35,448 bases of DNA, taken from assembly GCA_016793015.1 (NCBI GenBank), contig JAEUJD010000199.1, positions 1-35,448 of the forward strand, read 5' to 3'. Shown piece by piece: positions 1 to 7,674 of the stretch. The position numbers and the translations under genes are program-made. The notes beneath the pieces were generated by a model. The model was not told where the DNA came from and did not search any database. It saw only the letters and a list, made by a program, of their open reading frames with translations. Source of the DNA: Phycisphaerales bacterium (GTDB taxonomy: Bacteria; Planctomycetota; Phycisphaerae; Phycisphaerales; UBA1924). Every line of letters starts with the position of its first letter. Within the stretch, counting starts at the first letter, position 1.

Positions 1-656
1 TGACGCTGGTCTTCTGCCGCCTGAAGAGGACGGTGGATGAACTGGCGAAGGGATTGACGACGCGCGGCATCGAGGCGCACGCGATGCACGGCGATATGAG
101 CCAGGGGAAGCGCAACTCGACGATGCAGCAGCTCAAGGACGGGAAGCTGGCGGTTGTGATCTGCTCGGATCTGGCGAGCCGCGGCATTGACGTTGAGGGT
201 GTTTCGCACGTCATCAACTTTGATCTGCCGGACGACCCGGAGCTGTACATCCACCGCATCGGTCGCACGGCGCGGGCGGGCAAGGGAGGTCTGGCGTACT
301 CGCTTGTGACTCCGCAGCAGGGCGACCTGCTGACGAGCATCGAGATGCTGATCAACGCGGAGATCCCGAAGCTCGAGTATCCGGACTTTGTGGGGAATCA
401 GCCGCCCGTGGGCTATCGCGAAGAGAGTGCGAGCGGCCGGCCGGAAGGCGGATTACAGCTCGAGCGGCCCGAGGGCGCTGCGGAACCGCCGCCGCCACCG
501 GCGCCGAAGGTCAGCCGCACGGAACAGGCATCGAAACTGGAATTGCCGGCGAATGCGCCGGGCCAGGTGGATGCGACGAAGTTCCCGGGCGGGATCGTGC
601 CGACGAAGCTTCCTCCGAAGCGGATGTTCGGCAAGATGCCGGGGCGCGGGCGGTAA
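1..656 (+). CDS. DEAD-box ATP-dependent RNA helicase, C-terminal part (5' truncated)
   Basis: The reading frame is open from base 3, so the start codon and the first RecA lobe lie upstream of the window. What remains is the helicase C-terminal lobe. It shows a motif IV-like stretch ([13 protein letters not shown]), the motif V region [10 protein letters not shown] and motif [12 protein letters not shown], the arginine-finger motif that senses ATP. The MHGDMSQ stretch is also typical of DEAD-box proteins. After the lobe comes a tail of about 90 residues rich in Pro, Glu and then Lys/Arg, ending [12 protein letters not shown], which is probably a disordered RNA-contacting extension. The family unwinds short RNA duplexes in ribosome assembly, mRNA decay or cold adaptation. 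The visible part does not identify the subfamily (RhlE-like is plausible). Confidence 0.93.
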   Translation, partial: TLVFCRLKRTVDELAKGLTTRGIEAHAMHGDMSQGKRNSTMQQLKDGKLAVVICSDLASRGIDVEGVSHVINFDLPDDPELYIHRIGRTARAGKGGLAYSLVTPQQGDLLTSIEMLINAEIPKLEYPDFVGNQPPVGYREESASGRPEGGLQLERPEGAAEPPPPPAPKVSRTEQASKLELPANAPGQVDATKFPGGIVPTKLPPKRMFGKMPGRGR

Positions 657-777
657 GCAGGCTCGGCAATCTGAAATTACGAGCGTGATGGGCAAACGGG
701 CAAGGAATGCCCGGGCTGTGTACATCTGCTGCGAGCGACGGGGCCTTCGGTCCGTGCGCGAGGCAGAGGGTGCAACC

Positions 778-1611
778 ATGAGCAAGGCGATATGTGCGGG
801 TGCGTTGTTGTGCGCGATCGGGGCGGGCGTGGAGCATGCCCGGGCGCATGTCAACTTTGCGAACGCGGTAGTGACGGCGACGACGACCGCGAACAGCAAT
901 TTGGTGACGACGAGCGGATCGAACTCGCTGATGCAGCCGGGGGGCGCGGGGGCGTTCCCCAACTGGCAGGGGTACTCGAACGCGGGGCAGACGATCGGGC
1001 AGAGCAGCGTGCTCTCGACCTCGGACTTCACGATGTTCATGGCGTCAAAGCTCATTCTTGCGAACGGCTTTGCGAATGCGTGGGTGAAGCCGGGCGCGGA
1101 TCTGGTCTCGGCGAGTGCAACAGCGGAGTCGCGGATCGAGATTGATTTTCACGTACACGGGCCCCACTACTACGAGATCCACTCGGTGGATGTGAGCCAG
1201 TTGAACGGCGAAGGCTCGGCGATGATGCTGCACGAGGGCAACGAAGTTTTTCGCTACGAGGGGCTGCACATTCACGAGATCCGCGGCGCGCTGCCGGAGG
1301 GCGATTACACGATCGTGCTGACGGCGGCAACGCAGAGCCAGACGAGCGGGCTGAACTCGGTGGGGATTTTCGAGCTCGAGTTTGAAGTGTTCGAGGGGCT
1401 GCTGTGTCTGGCCGACCTGACGGGTGACCGGATGGTGGATGATGCGGACTTTGTTGCGTTTGCCGGGGCGTATGAGACGCTGGTGTGCCCGGGATCGCGG
1501 AGCGGGCGGCACGAGGAGGGGTGCCCGGCGGATTTCAATGATGACGGGGTGGTCGATGACTCCGACTTTGTTGTGTTTGCCGCGGCGTACAACGAATTGA
1601 TTTGTCCGTAA
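778..1611 (+). CDS. Secreted protein with paired Cys-flanked dockerin-like EF-hands
   Basis: A 277-residue protein starting at the ATG at 778, behind AGAGGG at 765-770. The frame is open further upstream, but this start gives a clean signal peptide (MSKAICAGALLCAIGAGV, cleavage probably near ARA-H). The body (about residues 27-205) is a predicted beta-rich domain I do not recognise. The C-terminus holds two 28-residue modules, C210-C237 (ADLTGDRMVDD) and C249-C276 (ADFNDDGVVDD). Each has a Ca-binding DxDxD-like loop, an AY motif and a cysteine at each end. Such tails are common in Phycisphaerae exported proteins and resemble dockerin type I repeats. The gene downstream is a paralogue with the same layout. 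The role is unknown; surface display or complex assembly is an inference. Confidence 0.85.
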   Translation: MSKAICAGALLCAIGAGVEHARAHVNFANAVVTATTTANSNLVTTSGSNSLMQPGGAGAFPNWQGYSNAGQTIGQSSVLSTSDFTMFMASKLILANGFANAWVKPGADLVSASATAESRIEIDFHVHGPHYYEIHSVDVSQLNGEGSAMMLHEGNEVFRYEGLHIHEIRGALPEGDYTIVLTAATQSQTSGLNSVGIFELEFEVFEGLLCLADLTGDRMVDDADFVAFAGAYETLVCPGSRSGRHEEGCPADFNDDGVVDDSDFVVFAAAYNELICP

Positions 1612-1762
1612 TGGGCTGATTTCGTGCCTGAACAAGTGTCGCGGAAATTAGGTTGGTGGAAGAGGCCTTTGCCGTTAGACTTTGGAGAACGCCGGAACTC
1701 TCGGGCGTGATCTCGATTTGTTTTCGGGTTGCTGTGGGGTTGATTTCGGCGAAGGGATTGCG

Positions 1763-2590
1763 ATGTCGTGCGGAAGATGTGCAGCCGGCCTGGGGATGAT
1801 CGCGCTCTGCGGCACGTCGGCGTTCGCACAGTTTCAGACCGCGACGGTGACGGTGCTTGCGGAGGCGCGGAGCCATCTGGATACGGCGTACGGCGTTGGC
1901 GACCTTTCGGAAGGCGGCGGCGCGGGCGCGTATCCGTTGTTTCAGGGATCGGCGAATGCGGACCAGATTTCGGGGCCGAGCGGCGTGATCGCGCGCTCGC
2001 AGCTCGGGCTTGAACTATCAGAGATGGGCGTGAGCGCAAACGGATCGATCTTCCTGGGCATCTCGGCGGATGAGGGCTTTCACAGTGCGAGCGTGTCGGC
2101 GCTGTCGAGCGTGTGGATCGATTTTGTGCTCGGTTCGGCGCGGACCTGGAGGATTGATCCGGGCACGACGACCGGGCCGAGCGGCAACGCGCAGGTAACG
2201 CTGTACGCGGGGGACACCGAGGTCTTTGTCTACTCCGGCGAGTTCGGCGGTGCAACGGGCGAATTGGCGGCGGGTGCTTACCGGCTTGCGATCAGGGCCT
2301 CGGCTTCGATCGAGAGCACGGGCACCTCGAGCGAGACGGGCGGGACGTACACGCTGGGCTTTACGCTGGGATCGACCGATCCATGTCCGGCGGACCTGAA
2401 CGGCGACCACGTTGTGGACGACTTTGATTTTCTGCTGTTCCTGCCGGCGTACGACGTGCTCGACTGCGCCGATCCCGCGATGCCCGAAGGCTGCCCGGCG
2501 GATCTGAACGGCGACGGCGTGGTGGATGATGCGGATTTCTTGATCTTCCTTCCCGCGTACGACACGCTGGTTTGCCCGACGAACAGCTGA
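1763..2590 (+). CDS. Secreted dockerin-like protein, paralogue of the preceding gene
   Basis: A 275-residue protein starting at the ATG at 1763 with AAGGGA just upstream. A TTG at 1682 in the same frame is unlikely because only the 1763 start puts a signal peptide at the N-terminus (CAAGLGMIALCGTSAFA, then QFQTA). The middle shares features with its neighbour: a GGAGAYPLFQG stretch matching GGAGAFPNWQG there, a similar length and a beta-rich composition. Two dockerin-like modules close the protein: C208-C235 (ADLNGDHVVDDFDF) and C244-C271 (ADLNGDGVVDDADF), separated by a short linker. The pair looks like an old tandem duplication, since the bodies have diverged much more than the tails. No catalytic motif is visible, and the function is unknown. 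Confidence 0.85.
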   Translation: MSCGRCAAGLGMIALCGTSAFAQFQTATVTVLAEARSHLDTAYGVGDLSEGGGAGAYPLFQGSANADQISGPSGVIARSQLGLELSEMGVSANGSIFLGISADEGFHSASVSALSSVWIDFVLGSARTWRIDPGTTTGPSGNAQVTLYAGDTEVFVYSGEFGGATGELAAGAYRLAIRASASIESTGTSSETGGTYTLGFTLGSTDPCPADLNGDHVVDDFDFLLFLPAYDVLDCADPAMPEGCPADLNGDGVVDDADFLIFLPAYDTLVCPTNS

Positions 2591-2645
2591 ATCTGATTTG
2601 GCCGGGGCGACGTACCCTCTGCTTCTGAAAGCGGAGGATGCGGAC

Positions 2646-4268
2646 TTGAAGTCGAACGGACAATCGGTGGCGATCGTGGGAGCCGGGCCGGGCGGGCTCG
2701 CGGCGGCGGTTCTTTTGGCGGCGAGCGGCGCGAAGGTGACCGTGTTCGAGTCGCAGGATCGCGTGGGCGGACGGACGGCCCGGATCACGAGCAAGGGGAC
2801 GGATGGAGGCGAGTATCACTTTGATACCGGCCCGACGTTCTTCATGATGCCGTATGTGCTGGAGGAGGTGTTTGCCGCGGCGGGCAGGAGGCTGGGCGAT
2901 TACGTCGAGCTCAAGCGGCTGGACCCGATGTACCGGCTGTTGATGGTCGGCCGCAACAAAGACGGCTCGTCGCTAATCGTGGATACGACGCAGGACATCG
3001 CCGAGATGGCGAAGCGGCTCGGCAAGATCAATGCGAAGGACGGCGAGAATTTTCCAAGATTCATCGCGGACAACCGGTACAAGCTGCGGCACAGCGAGAG
3101 CATTCTGCGGAACCCGATGCGGTCGCCTTTGGATCTTTTCGGAAAGAACACCTGGCTGGACACGCTGAAGGTCGGCCCGGTGCTGCGGCCGGATCTGAGT
3201 GTGCATCAGTTGCTCGGAAAGTACTTCACCGATCCGGCGACCAAGCTCGCGGTCAGCTTCCAGAGCAAGTACCTGGGCATGAGCCCGTACGACTGCCCGA
3301 GCCTGTTCACGATTCTGCCGTTTATTGAATACGAGTACGGCGTGTGGCATCCGATCGGCGGGTGCAATGCGCTAATGGAAGCGATGGCGGCGGTTGCGAC
3401 GGAGCACGGGGCGGAAATTCGCACGAGCGCGCCGGTGGAACGAATCGAGTTCCAGGGGCAGCGTGCGTCGGCTGTTGTTTCGGGCGGGCGGCCCCAGCAG
3501 TTTGACCACGTTGTGATCAATGCGGACGCGACGTGGGCGATGAAGAAGCTGATTCCGGAGAATGTGCGGGCTGCCGCGGGACGGGCGTATTCCGAGAAGA
3601 CGATCGATTCGCGGAAGTACTCGTGCTCGACCTTCATGCTGTATCTGGGGATCGAGGGCAAGGTGAACTTGCCTCATCACACGATCTGCATTGCCGAGGA
3701 TTATCAGGGGAACCTGGAGCAGATCACCAAGACGGGGGAACTGCCGCAGGAGCCGAGCATTTATGTCTGCAACCCGAGCGGGCTCGATCCGACGCTGGCG
3801 CCGCCGGGAAACAGCGCGCTGTATGTGCTGATTCCGATCGCGAACCTGCAGCAGGCGGGCGCCGCGGGCGTGAACTGGGAGAAGGAAAAGGCCGGTTACC
3901 GCGAGATTGCGCTGAAGCGGATGGAGCAGGTGCTGGGCGAAGCAGCGCTCGGAAAGAACTTCCGCGAGCGGATCCGGGCGGAAGTGATGTATACGCCCGA
4001 GACGTGGAAGGGGATGAATATCAACTTCGGCGCGACGTTCAACCTCGCGCACAATCTCGGGCAGATGCTGCACAAGCGTCCTCAGAACAAGCTGCCGTTC
4101 ACGGAGAACGTGTACTTAGTTGGCGGCGGCACGCACCCGGGGAGCGGGCTGCCGACGATCTTCCTGTCATCTCAGATTTCTTCGCGGATGCTTTGTGAAG
4201 AGGCGGGGCTTGAGTACGCGGGGGATGTGGCGCGGGAGATGACGGTGCACGATGCAGCGTTCGTGTAG
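2646..4268 (+). CDS. CrtI-type phytoene desaturase family FAD oxidoreductase
   Basis: A 540-residue flavoprotein. The N-terminus carries the dinucleotide-binding fold (VAIVGAGPGGLAAAVLLAASG) followed by VFESQDRVGGR, and the C-terminus has the family signature VYLVGGGTHPGSGLPTIFLSS, where the FAD ring side is closed. This layout is that of carotenoid desaturases, isomerases and related amine oxidoreductases acting on polyprenyl chains. The TTG at 2646 is preferred because GGAGG sits at 2633-2637 with ideal spacing and the Rossmann motif follows at once; a TTG at 2598 is the alternative. No phytoene synthase or other carotenoid gene lies nearby, so the substrate is not shown and a desaturase role is only inferred from the family. 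Confidence 0.88.
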   Translation: MKSNGQSVAIVGAGPGGLAAAVLLAASGAKVTVFESQDRVGGRTARITSKGTDGGEYHFDTGPTFFMMPYVLEEVFAAAGRRLGDYVELKRLDPMYRLLMVGRNKDGSSLIVDTTQDIAEMAKRLGKINAKDGENFPRFIADNRYKLRHSESILRNPMRSPLDLFGKNTWLDTLKVGPVLRPDLSVHQLLGKYFTDPATKLAVSFQSKYLGMSPYDCPSLFTILPFIEYEYGVWHPIGGCNALMEAMAAVATEHGAEIRTSAPVERIEFQGQRASAVVSGGRPQQFDHVVINADATWAMKKLIPENVRAAAGRAYSEKTIDSRKYSCSTFMLYLGIEGKVNLPHHTICIAEDYQGNLEQITKTGELPQEPSIYVCNPSGLDPTLAPPGNSALYVLIPIANLQQAGAAGVNWEKEKAGYREIALKRMEQVLGEAALGKNFRERIRAEVMYTPETWKGMNINFGATFNLAHNLGQMLHKRPQNKLPFTENVYLVGGGTHPGSGLPTIFLSSQISSRMLCEEAGLEYAGDVAREMTVHDAAFV

Positions 4269-4278
4269 TCGCGCGAGA

Positions 4279-4297
4279 CCCGCTTCGGAGAAGCGGG
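4279..4297. terminator. GC-rich hairpin between convergent genes
   Basis: A perfect 8-bp inverted repeat (CCCGCTTC, loop GGA, GAAGCGGG) lies in the 41-bp gap between the oxidoreductase and the minus-strand FmdB-like gene. No T-run follows on either strand. It could stop transcription from both sides, or be one copy of a dispersed REP-like element; sequence alone does not decide. Confidence 0.5.
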
Positions 4298-4309
4298 CCA
4301 CCAAAGACA

Positions 4310-4609
4310 TCAGTCATCCGCCGAAATGCTCTTCGGCCCCTCTTTGCCCGCAACGCGTTCCATGTAGCCCTTGCCCTTGCGCTCGTACTTGGTGAAGCCG
4401 AGGCGCTCGAGGTTCTTGTTGCTCATCGCACCCTTCTCTTTGATCGGGCTCCACTTGCCGGCGACGGCGGGGGCGACGATGGCGCGGCGGACGGGGCGGC
4501 CCTTGGAATCCTTCGTGAGAGCATCGTCCTTCATGGGCTGAACGATCTCAAAGGTCTCGCCGGTGGGCTTGCCTTTTTTGTCGAGGATTTCGTAGACGTA
4601 AGTGGGCAT
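4310..4609 (-). CDS. FmdB-like small protein lacking the zinc-ribbon cysteines
   Basis: A 99-residue protein. The N-terminus MPTYVYEI and the stretch ETFEIVQPMKDDALT follow the FmdB/regulatory zinc-ribbon pattern (MPTYEYxC..., FExxQ.M.DxPL). The four cysteines that bind zinc in that family are absent; Lys, Gly and Pro residues stand in their place. The remainder is basic (KGRPVRR, KYERKGKGYMERV). It starts 28 bp after the stop of the upstream minus-strand gene, so the two are probably cotranscribed. Functions in this family are poorly known even for the canonical form, so no role is proposed. Confidence 0.72.
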   Translation of the reverse strand: MPTYVYEILDKKGKPTGETFEIVQPMKDDALTKDSKGRPVRRAIVAPAVAGKWSPIKEKGAMSNKNLERLGFTKYERKGKGYMERVAGKEGPKSISADD

Positions 4610-4637
4610 GGGAAGCTCTCAGCAACAAAAACGCGGA

Positions 4638-5009
4638 TCAGCCAAACACGCGACCGGTCTCAACATCCATCATCTTCCACGCCACCGCCTTGCAGACGCG
4701 GCTCAGCACGGGCCAGGCAATGTCGTCGTCGAGGACCGTCACGAGGGCCTGCGTGACTTCTTCCTGATTGATCGGCAGTTCGATGATCAGGCCGGGGCCG
4801 TGAAGCACTTCGGTGCCGAGCGACGCGCTGCGGGGCGAGCCGTCGGGCGCGGTGTTGTAGACGGCGAGAATCTCCTTGACCTCTTTCACCGTTCCCATCG
4901 GAGCGCCCTGGCCGTCCTGGCGCGGGGGAGTCGCACGCTGCCCAGCGGCAAGTGCCGCGACGCCGGTGAGACTGCCTTTCATGAGCACGATTTGTCGCTT
5001 CTTTGCCAA
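4638..5009 (-). CDS. Conserved-looking hypothetical protein (123 aa)
   Basis: I do not recognise a family. The TTG at 5009 gives the N-terminus MAKKRQIVLMKGSL; an ATG at 4982 would shorten it by nine residues. The central part GPGLIIELPINQEEVTQALVTVLDDD reads as a small alpha/beta domain, and the C-terminal half ends MDVETGRVFG. There is no signal peptide or membrane segment, and the one cysteine (in SRVCKAVAW) makes metal binding by cysteine clusters unlikely. It sits between a receiver-domain gene and the FmdB-like gene on the same strand, with 31 bp to the receiver stop. The coding call rests on the clean same-strand fit between neighbours. Confidence 0.65.
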   Translation of the reverse strand: MAKKRQIVLMKGSLTGVAALAAGQRATPPRQDGQGAPMGTVKEVKEILAVYNTAPDGSPRSASLGTEVLHGPGLIIELPINQEEVTQALVTVLDDDIAWPVLSRVCKAVAWKMMDVETGRVFG

Positions 5010-5040
5010 GCCGAATTGTAGAGGGACGGCGGAAACAGGG

Positions 5041-5457
5041 TCACTCGGCGGTTTTACCCTCGGCCAAGTCTTCGGCCTCGATCAGAGCGACTGCGGCATC
5101 GAGCAACTGGGCCAGCGGCACGGGCTTGACGAGGTACTTATCGACGCCGAGGCTCTCGGCGTACGCCTGATGCCGCCGGCCCTCGTTGGCTGTCACCATG
5201 ATCACGATCGGGGCATCTTCGTGACCCTTGATCTTTTCGAGCACCAGAAACCCGGAGCGGCGGGGCAGCATCATGTCGAGAATAACGAGGTCGGGCGGGT
5301 CCTCGTGGCAGATGCGAACGGCCTCGTTGCCATCCATCGCGAGCTGCGTCAGGGCACCCTCCGACTGGAACGCGGCCTCGAACGACTCCAGAACGTCCTT
5401 GTCGTCGTCGACGATGAGCACGCGGATCTCTTCGAGTCGGGTCTTGCTTTCGGTCAT
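5041..5457 (-). CDS. Stand-alone response regulator receiver protein (CheY-like)
   Basis: A 138-residue single receiver domain. The acidic pocket is D17-D18-D19 (VLIVDDDKD), the phospho-acceptor is D61 (VILDMMLP), the switch residue is T89 (VMVTAN) and the conserved lysine is K111 (YLVKPVP). A short Glu/Ala-rich tail follows with no output domain. The ATG at 5457 is chosen because the receiver core starts soon after; the frame extends upstream without homology. A stand-alone receiver acts by protein-protein contact or as a phosphorelay intermediate. No histidine kinase lies next to it; the only kinase in the window is about 26 kb away, so the partner is unknown. Confidence 0.93.
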   Translation of the reverse strand: MTESKTRLEEIRVLIVDDDKDVLESFEAAFQSEGALTQLAMDGNEAVRICHEDPPDLVILDMMLPRRSGFLVLEKIKGHEDAPIVIMVTANEGRRHQAYAESLGVDKYLVKPVPLAQLLDAAVALIEAEDLAEGKTAE

Positions 5458-5600
5458 GGGAGTGGGCCCTTTCCTCGTAAGAGGTAGCGTGCGGGGAAGG
5501 GGTTTGGTTGCTTTCCCGAAGCCATTTTTCGGGCTTTCGGACGTGGAGGGTGCGATTCTTGCGTGAGGAAGGGGATTGGCCAGCCAGGAATGCGACCCGA

Positions 5601-6608
5601 TCAAAGAGCTGCGGCCGCGGCCTTGGGATCGAATCCCTTGAGCTTCTGCCGCTTCGGGGCGATCGCGCTGCTCATGCCGCGGGATTTGCCGAGATTAATG
5701 GCCCCGATCTTGTCCATTCGTTCGAACGCGCTCTTGGCATTCTGCACGCTGAATTCGCAGCCGATGAATCGGCGTTTGAGCGCGTGGGCGACGACGCCGG
5801 TTGTGCCGCTGCCTAGGAACGGGTCCATCACGAGACCGCCCTCGTTGCTGCACGCTTCGATCACGCGTTCGAGGTAGACCTCGGGCAACTGGTTGTGATG
5901 GCGGGGGCGACGTTCTTTGTTGTTGCCCTGTATGCGTCCCCAGTTGGGGCCGTACCAGACATCCATGGGAACACGCATGCCAGCGGGCATGCCGTCTTTC
6001 TTCGCGAGCGTGCGTTTGTCGCCGTATGTGCTGGCGCGGTCCGACATCTCGAGCACGCGCTGCGGGTTCCAGATGCGTTTCTTCGCATCGTCTTCTTTTG
6101 CGAAATAGAGCGCGTGCACTTTGCTGTTGATGAACCGGGCCTTGTTGTTCTGGCCGAAGCGGTAGTGCCAGACGCACCAGTTCACCATGTGGAGGCCGAT
6201 GCGTTTGAGATACACCACGATCTCGGCGGCGGTGTCGTCGGGGATGTTCACCCACATTGCGCCATGGGGTGCGAGCGAATCGGCGCACGTCTTCAGCCAC
6301 GCGTAGGTGAAATCGAGGTAATCGTTCCGCGGCATGCCGTCGTGCCAGTGGTCGTACGGGACGCTCCAGTTAAAGGGCGGATCGGCGAAGACGAGATCCA
6401 CCTTTTGCGCAGCGCACTCGGGAATGGTCGGGATGATCTCGCGGCAGTCACCGATGTAGATGCGCGCTTCGGGGTCCTTGAGCGTGAGAAGCGGCTTCAG
6501 GCTCGACTTCTTGCGGTAGGCTTTTTCCTGCGATGCGGCATGGGCCTTGGCGACGCGCTTGCGCTCGGCGGGAGCGGCGGTCGCGGGCTTGGAAGGGGCG
6601 GAAGTCAT
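5601..6608 (-). CDS. Site-specific DNA methyltransferase (N6-adenine or N4-cytosine, beta-type order)
   Basis: A 335-residue enzyme. Catalytic motif IV is D76-P-P-F (LVFADPPFNW) and the SAM-binding motif I is at 262-271 (DPFLGSGTTG). The order, catalytic motif first and SAM motif last, is that of beta-class amino-methyltransferases such as CcrM or HinfI-type enzymes. Between them, about residues 175-240, lies the likely target-recognition region. NQLPEVYLERVI just before motif I matches the usual conserved segment. The N-terminus (about 35 residues) is basic and Ala/Lys-rich. No restriction endonuclease or other R-M gene lies beside it, so it looks like an orphan methylase that could serve epigenetic or cell-cycle roles; that role is inference. 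The recognition site cannot be read from sequence. Confidence 0.92.
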   Translation of the reverse strand: MTSAPSKPATAAPAERKRVAKAHAASQEKAYRKKSSLKPLLTLKDPEARIYIGDCREIIPTIPECAAQKVDLVFADPPFNWSVPYDHWHDGMPRNDYLDFTYAWLKTCADSLAPHGAMWVNIPDDTAAEIVVYLKRIGLHMVNWCVWHYRFGQNNKARFINSKVHALYFAKEDDAKKRIWNPQRVLEMSDRASTYGDKRTLAKKDGMPAGMRVPMDVWYGPNWGRIQGNNKERRPRHHNQLPEVYLERVIEACSNEGGLVMDPFLGSGTTGVVAHALKRRFIGCEFSVQNAKSAFERMDKIGAINLGKSRGMSSAIAPKRQKLKGFDPKAAAAAL

Positions 6609-6666
6609 TGGGCAGAGGGTACGCGGAAGAGGCGCATCGCGCTACTACGCAGGAGAAATCGTCGCA

Positions 6667-7575
6667 TCATTGCTTCGGATTGACGGGCGATTCGAGCGGA
6701 TTGTCCTTCGGTGTCGGATCGCCGTGGAAGCGGATGTACTGCTCGATGCGCTTGGCGGTGGAGCGAACGAGTGCCCGGAGCGCTTTGCGGTCGCCCTTGT
6801 GCGCGCCGAGCGGGCGACCGAGCGTTCCTTCGAGCCACGCGGCGCACGCGTCGCGGAGGACGCGGAAGGCGATCGCGCCCCGCGGTGCCAGGCCAACACC
6901 GATGGATTCGATCAACAGCGTTGCGAGCATGCGCACCATCTCGCCCGGATTTGATCGGCGGCGGATCGCGACGGTGTCGATGAGCGTCACGATCGGAACG
7001 CCATCCACAAACTCGGCGATGAGATTGGAAGGCTTGTGATCGCGGTTGCAAAGCCCGGCACGGAGCATCGCGCCCACCTGCACGCCCACTGCCCGCGCGA
7101 GGGCGTGTTGATCGCGGAGCGAGAGCCTGCCGCCCGCGAGATGGTGCAGCACGGTCTGGCCGGGGGCGTTTTCGAGTATGAGCCATTCGCGCGGATTGGC
7201 GGACGTGCTGGTGGAGTGAGCCGCGGCGGGCTGCGCACCGGACGTGCCGCTCTGCACCAGCAAGGCGAAGGGCCGCGCTGCGGGAATGCCCCCGCTCGCC
7301 AGCAGCCTCGCGCCACGCCACTGGCGATACGCCCTGGAAACCCCGAAGACGCACTTGGCGCGATCGTTGAGCGATGTCAGTTCACGCCATTTCACAACGA
7401 CAATCCGGCCATCCAGCGTTGCCCGGCCCACGAACGAGTGCTTCCCGGCTTTGAGCAGTTCGAGCTGTGCGTCGTCCACCGCGCCAAGACCCTGGGCGAA
7501 CTGCTTCACGACCGTCGCGCGGTCGCGCCATTCCTTGACGATTCGGGCAACTCGGATGCCGGGGCGGATGAACAT
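6667..7575 (-). CDS. LPS kinase-like protein (Kdo/WaaP family)
   Basis: A 302-residue protein kinase-fold enzyme. K62 in VVVKW is the ATP-binding lysine, C-N-R-D179-HKPSN184 is the catalytic loop with its Asp and Asn, and D200 (LIDTVAI) is the metal-binding Asp in the place of DFG. These short, variant motifs fit the WaaP/InaA/KdkA group, which phosphorylates Kdo or heptose in the LPS inner core. The ATG at 7575 is chosen because the frame above it runs towards a divergent glycosyltransferase of the WaaE type. That neighbour supports an LPS role. The exact sugar substrate is not determinable. Confidence 0.82.
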   Translation of the reverse strand: MFIRPGIRVARIVKEWRDRATVVKQFAQGLGAVDDAQLELLKAGKHSFVGRATLDGRIVVVKWRELTSLNDRAKCVFGVSRAYRQWRGARLLASGGIPAARPFALLVQSGTSGAQPAAAHSTSTSANPREWLILENAPGQTVLHHLAGGRLSLRDQHALARAVGVQVGAMLRAGLCNRDHKPSNLIAEFVDGVPIVTLIDTVAIRRRSNPGEMVRMLATLLIESIGVGLAPRGAIAFRVLRDACAAWLEGTLGRPLGAHKGDRKALRALVRSTAKRIEQYIRFHGDPTPKDNPLESPVNPKQ

Positions 7576-7674
7576 GGTGAAAGTCGGCTGGCTCTCGGAC
7601 TTGAAAATAGGCTCCGGAACCGATTGGTTCGGGACGCAGCGCAACCAGCCTAGCGAACCTCGTAGGATTGCGGG

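Noticed and set aside
5041..6608. Methyltransferase and receiver considered as part of a restriction or phage-defence system.
   Set aside because: There is no endonuclease, helicase, nuclease or toxin gene beside them; neighbours are ordinary chromosomal genes.
5895..6683. A 262-residue plus-strand frame opposite the DNA methyltransferase.
   Set aside because: The methyltransferase motifs on the minus strand settle the coding strand.
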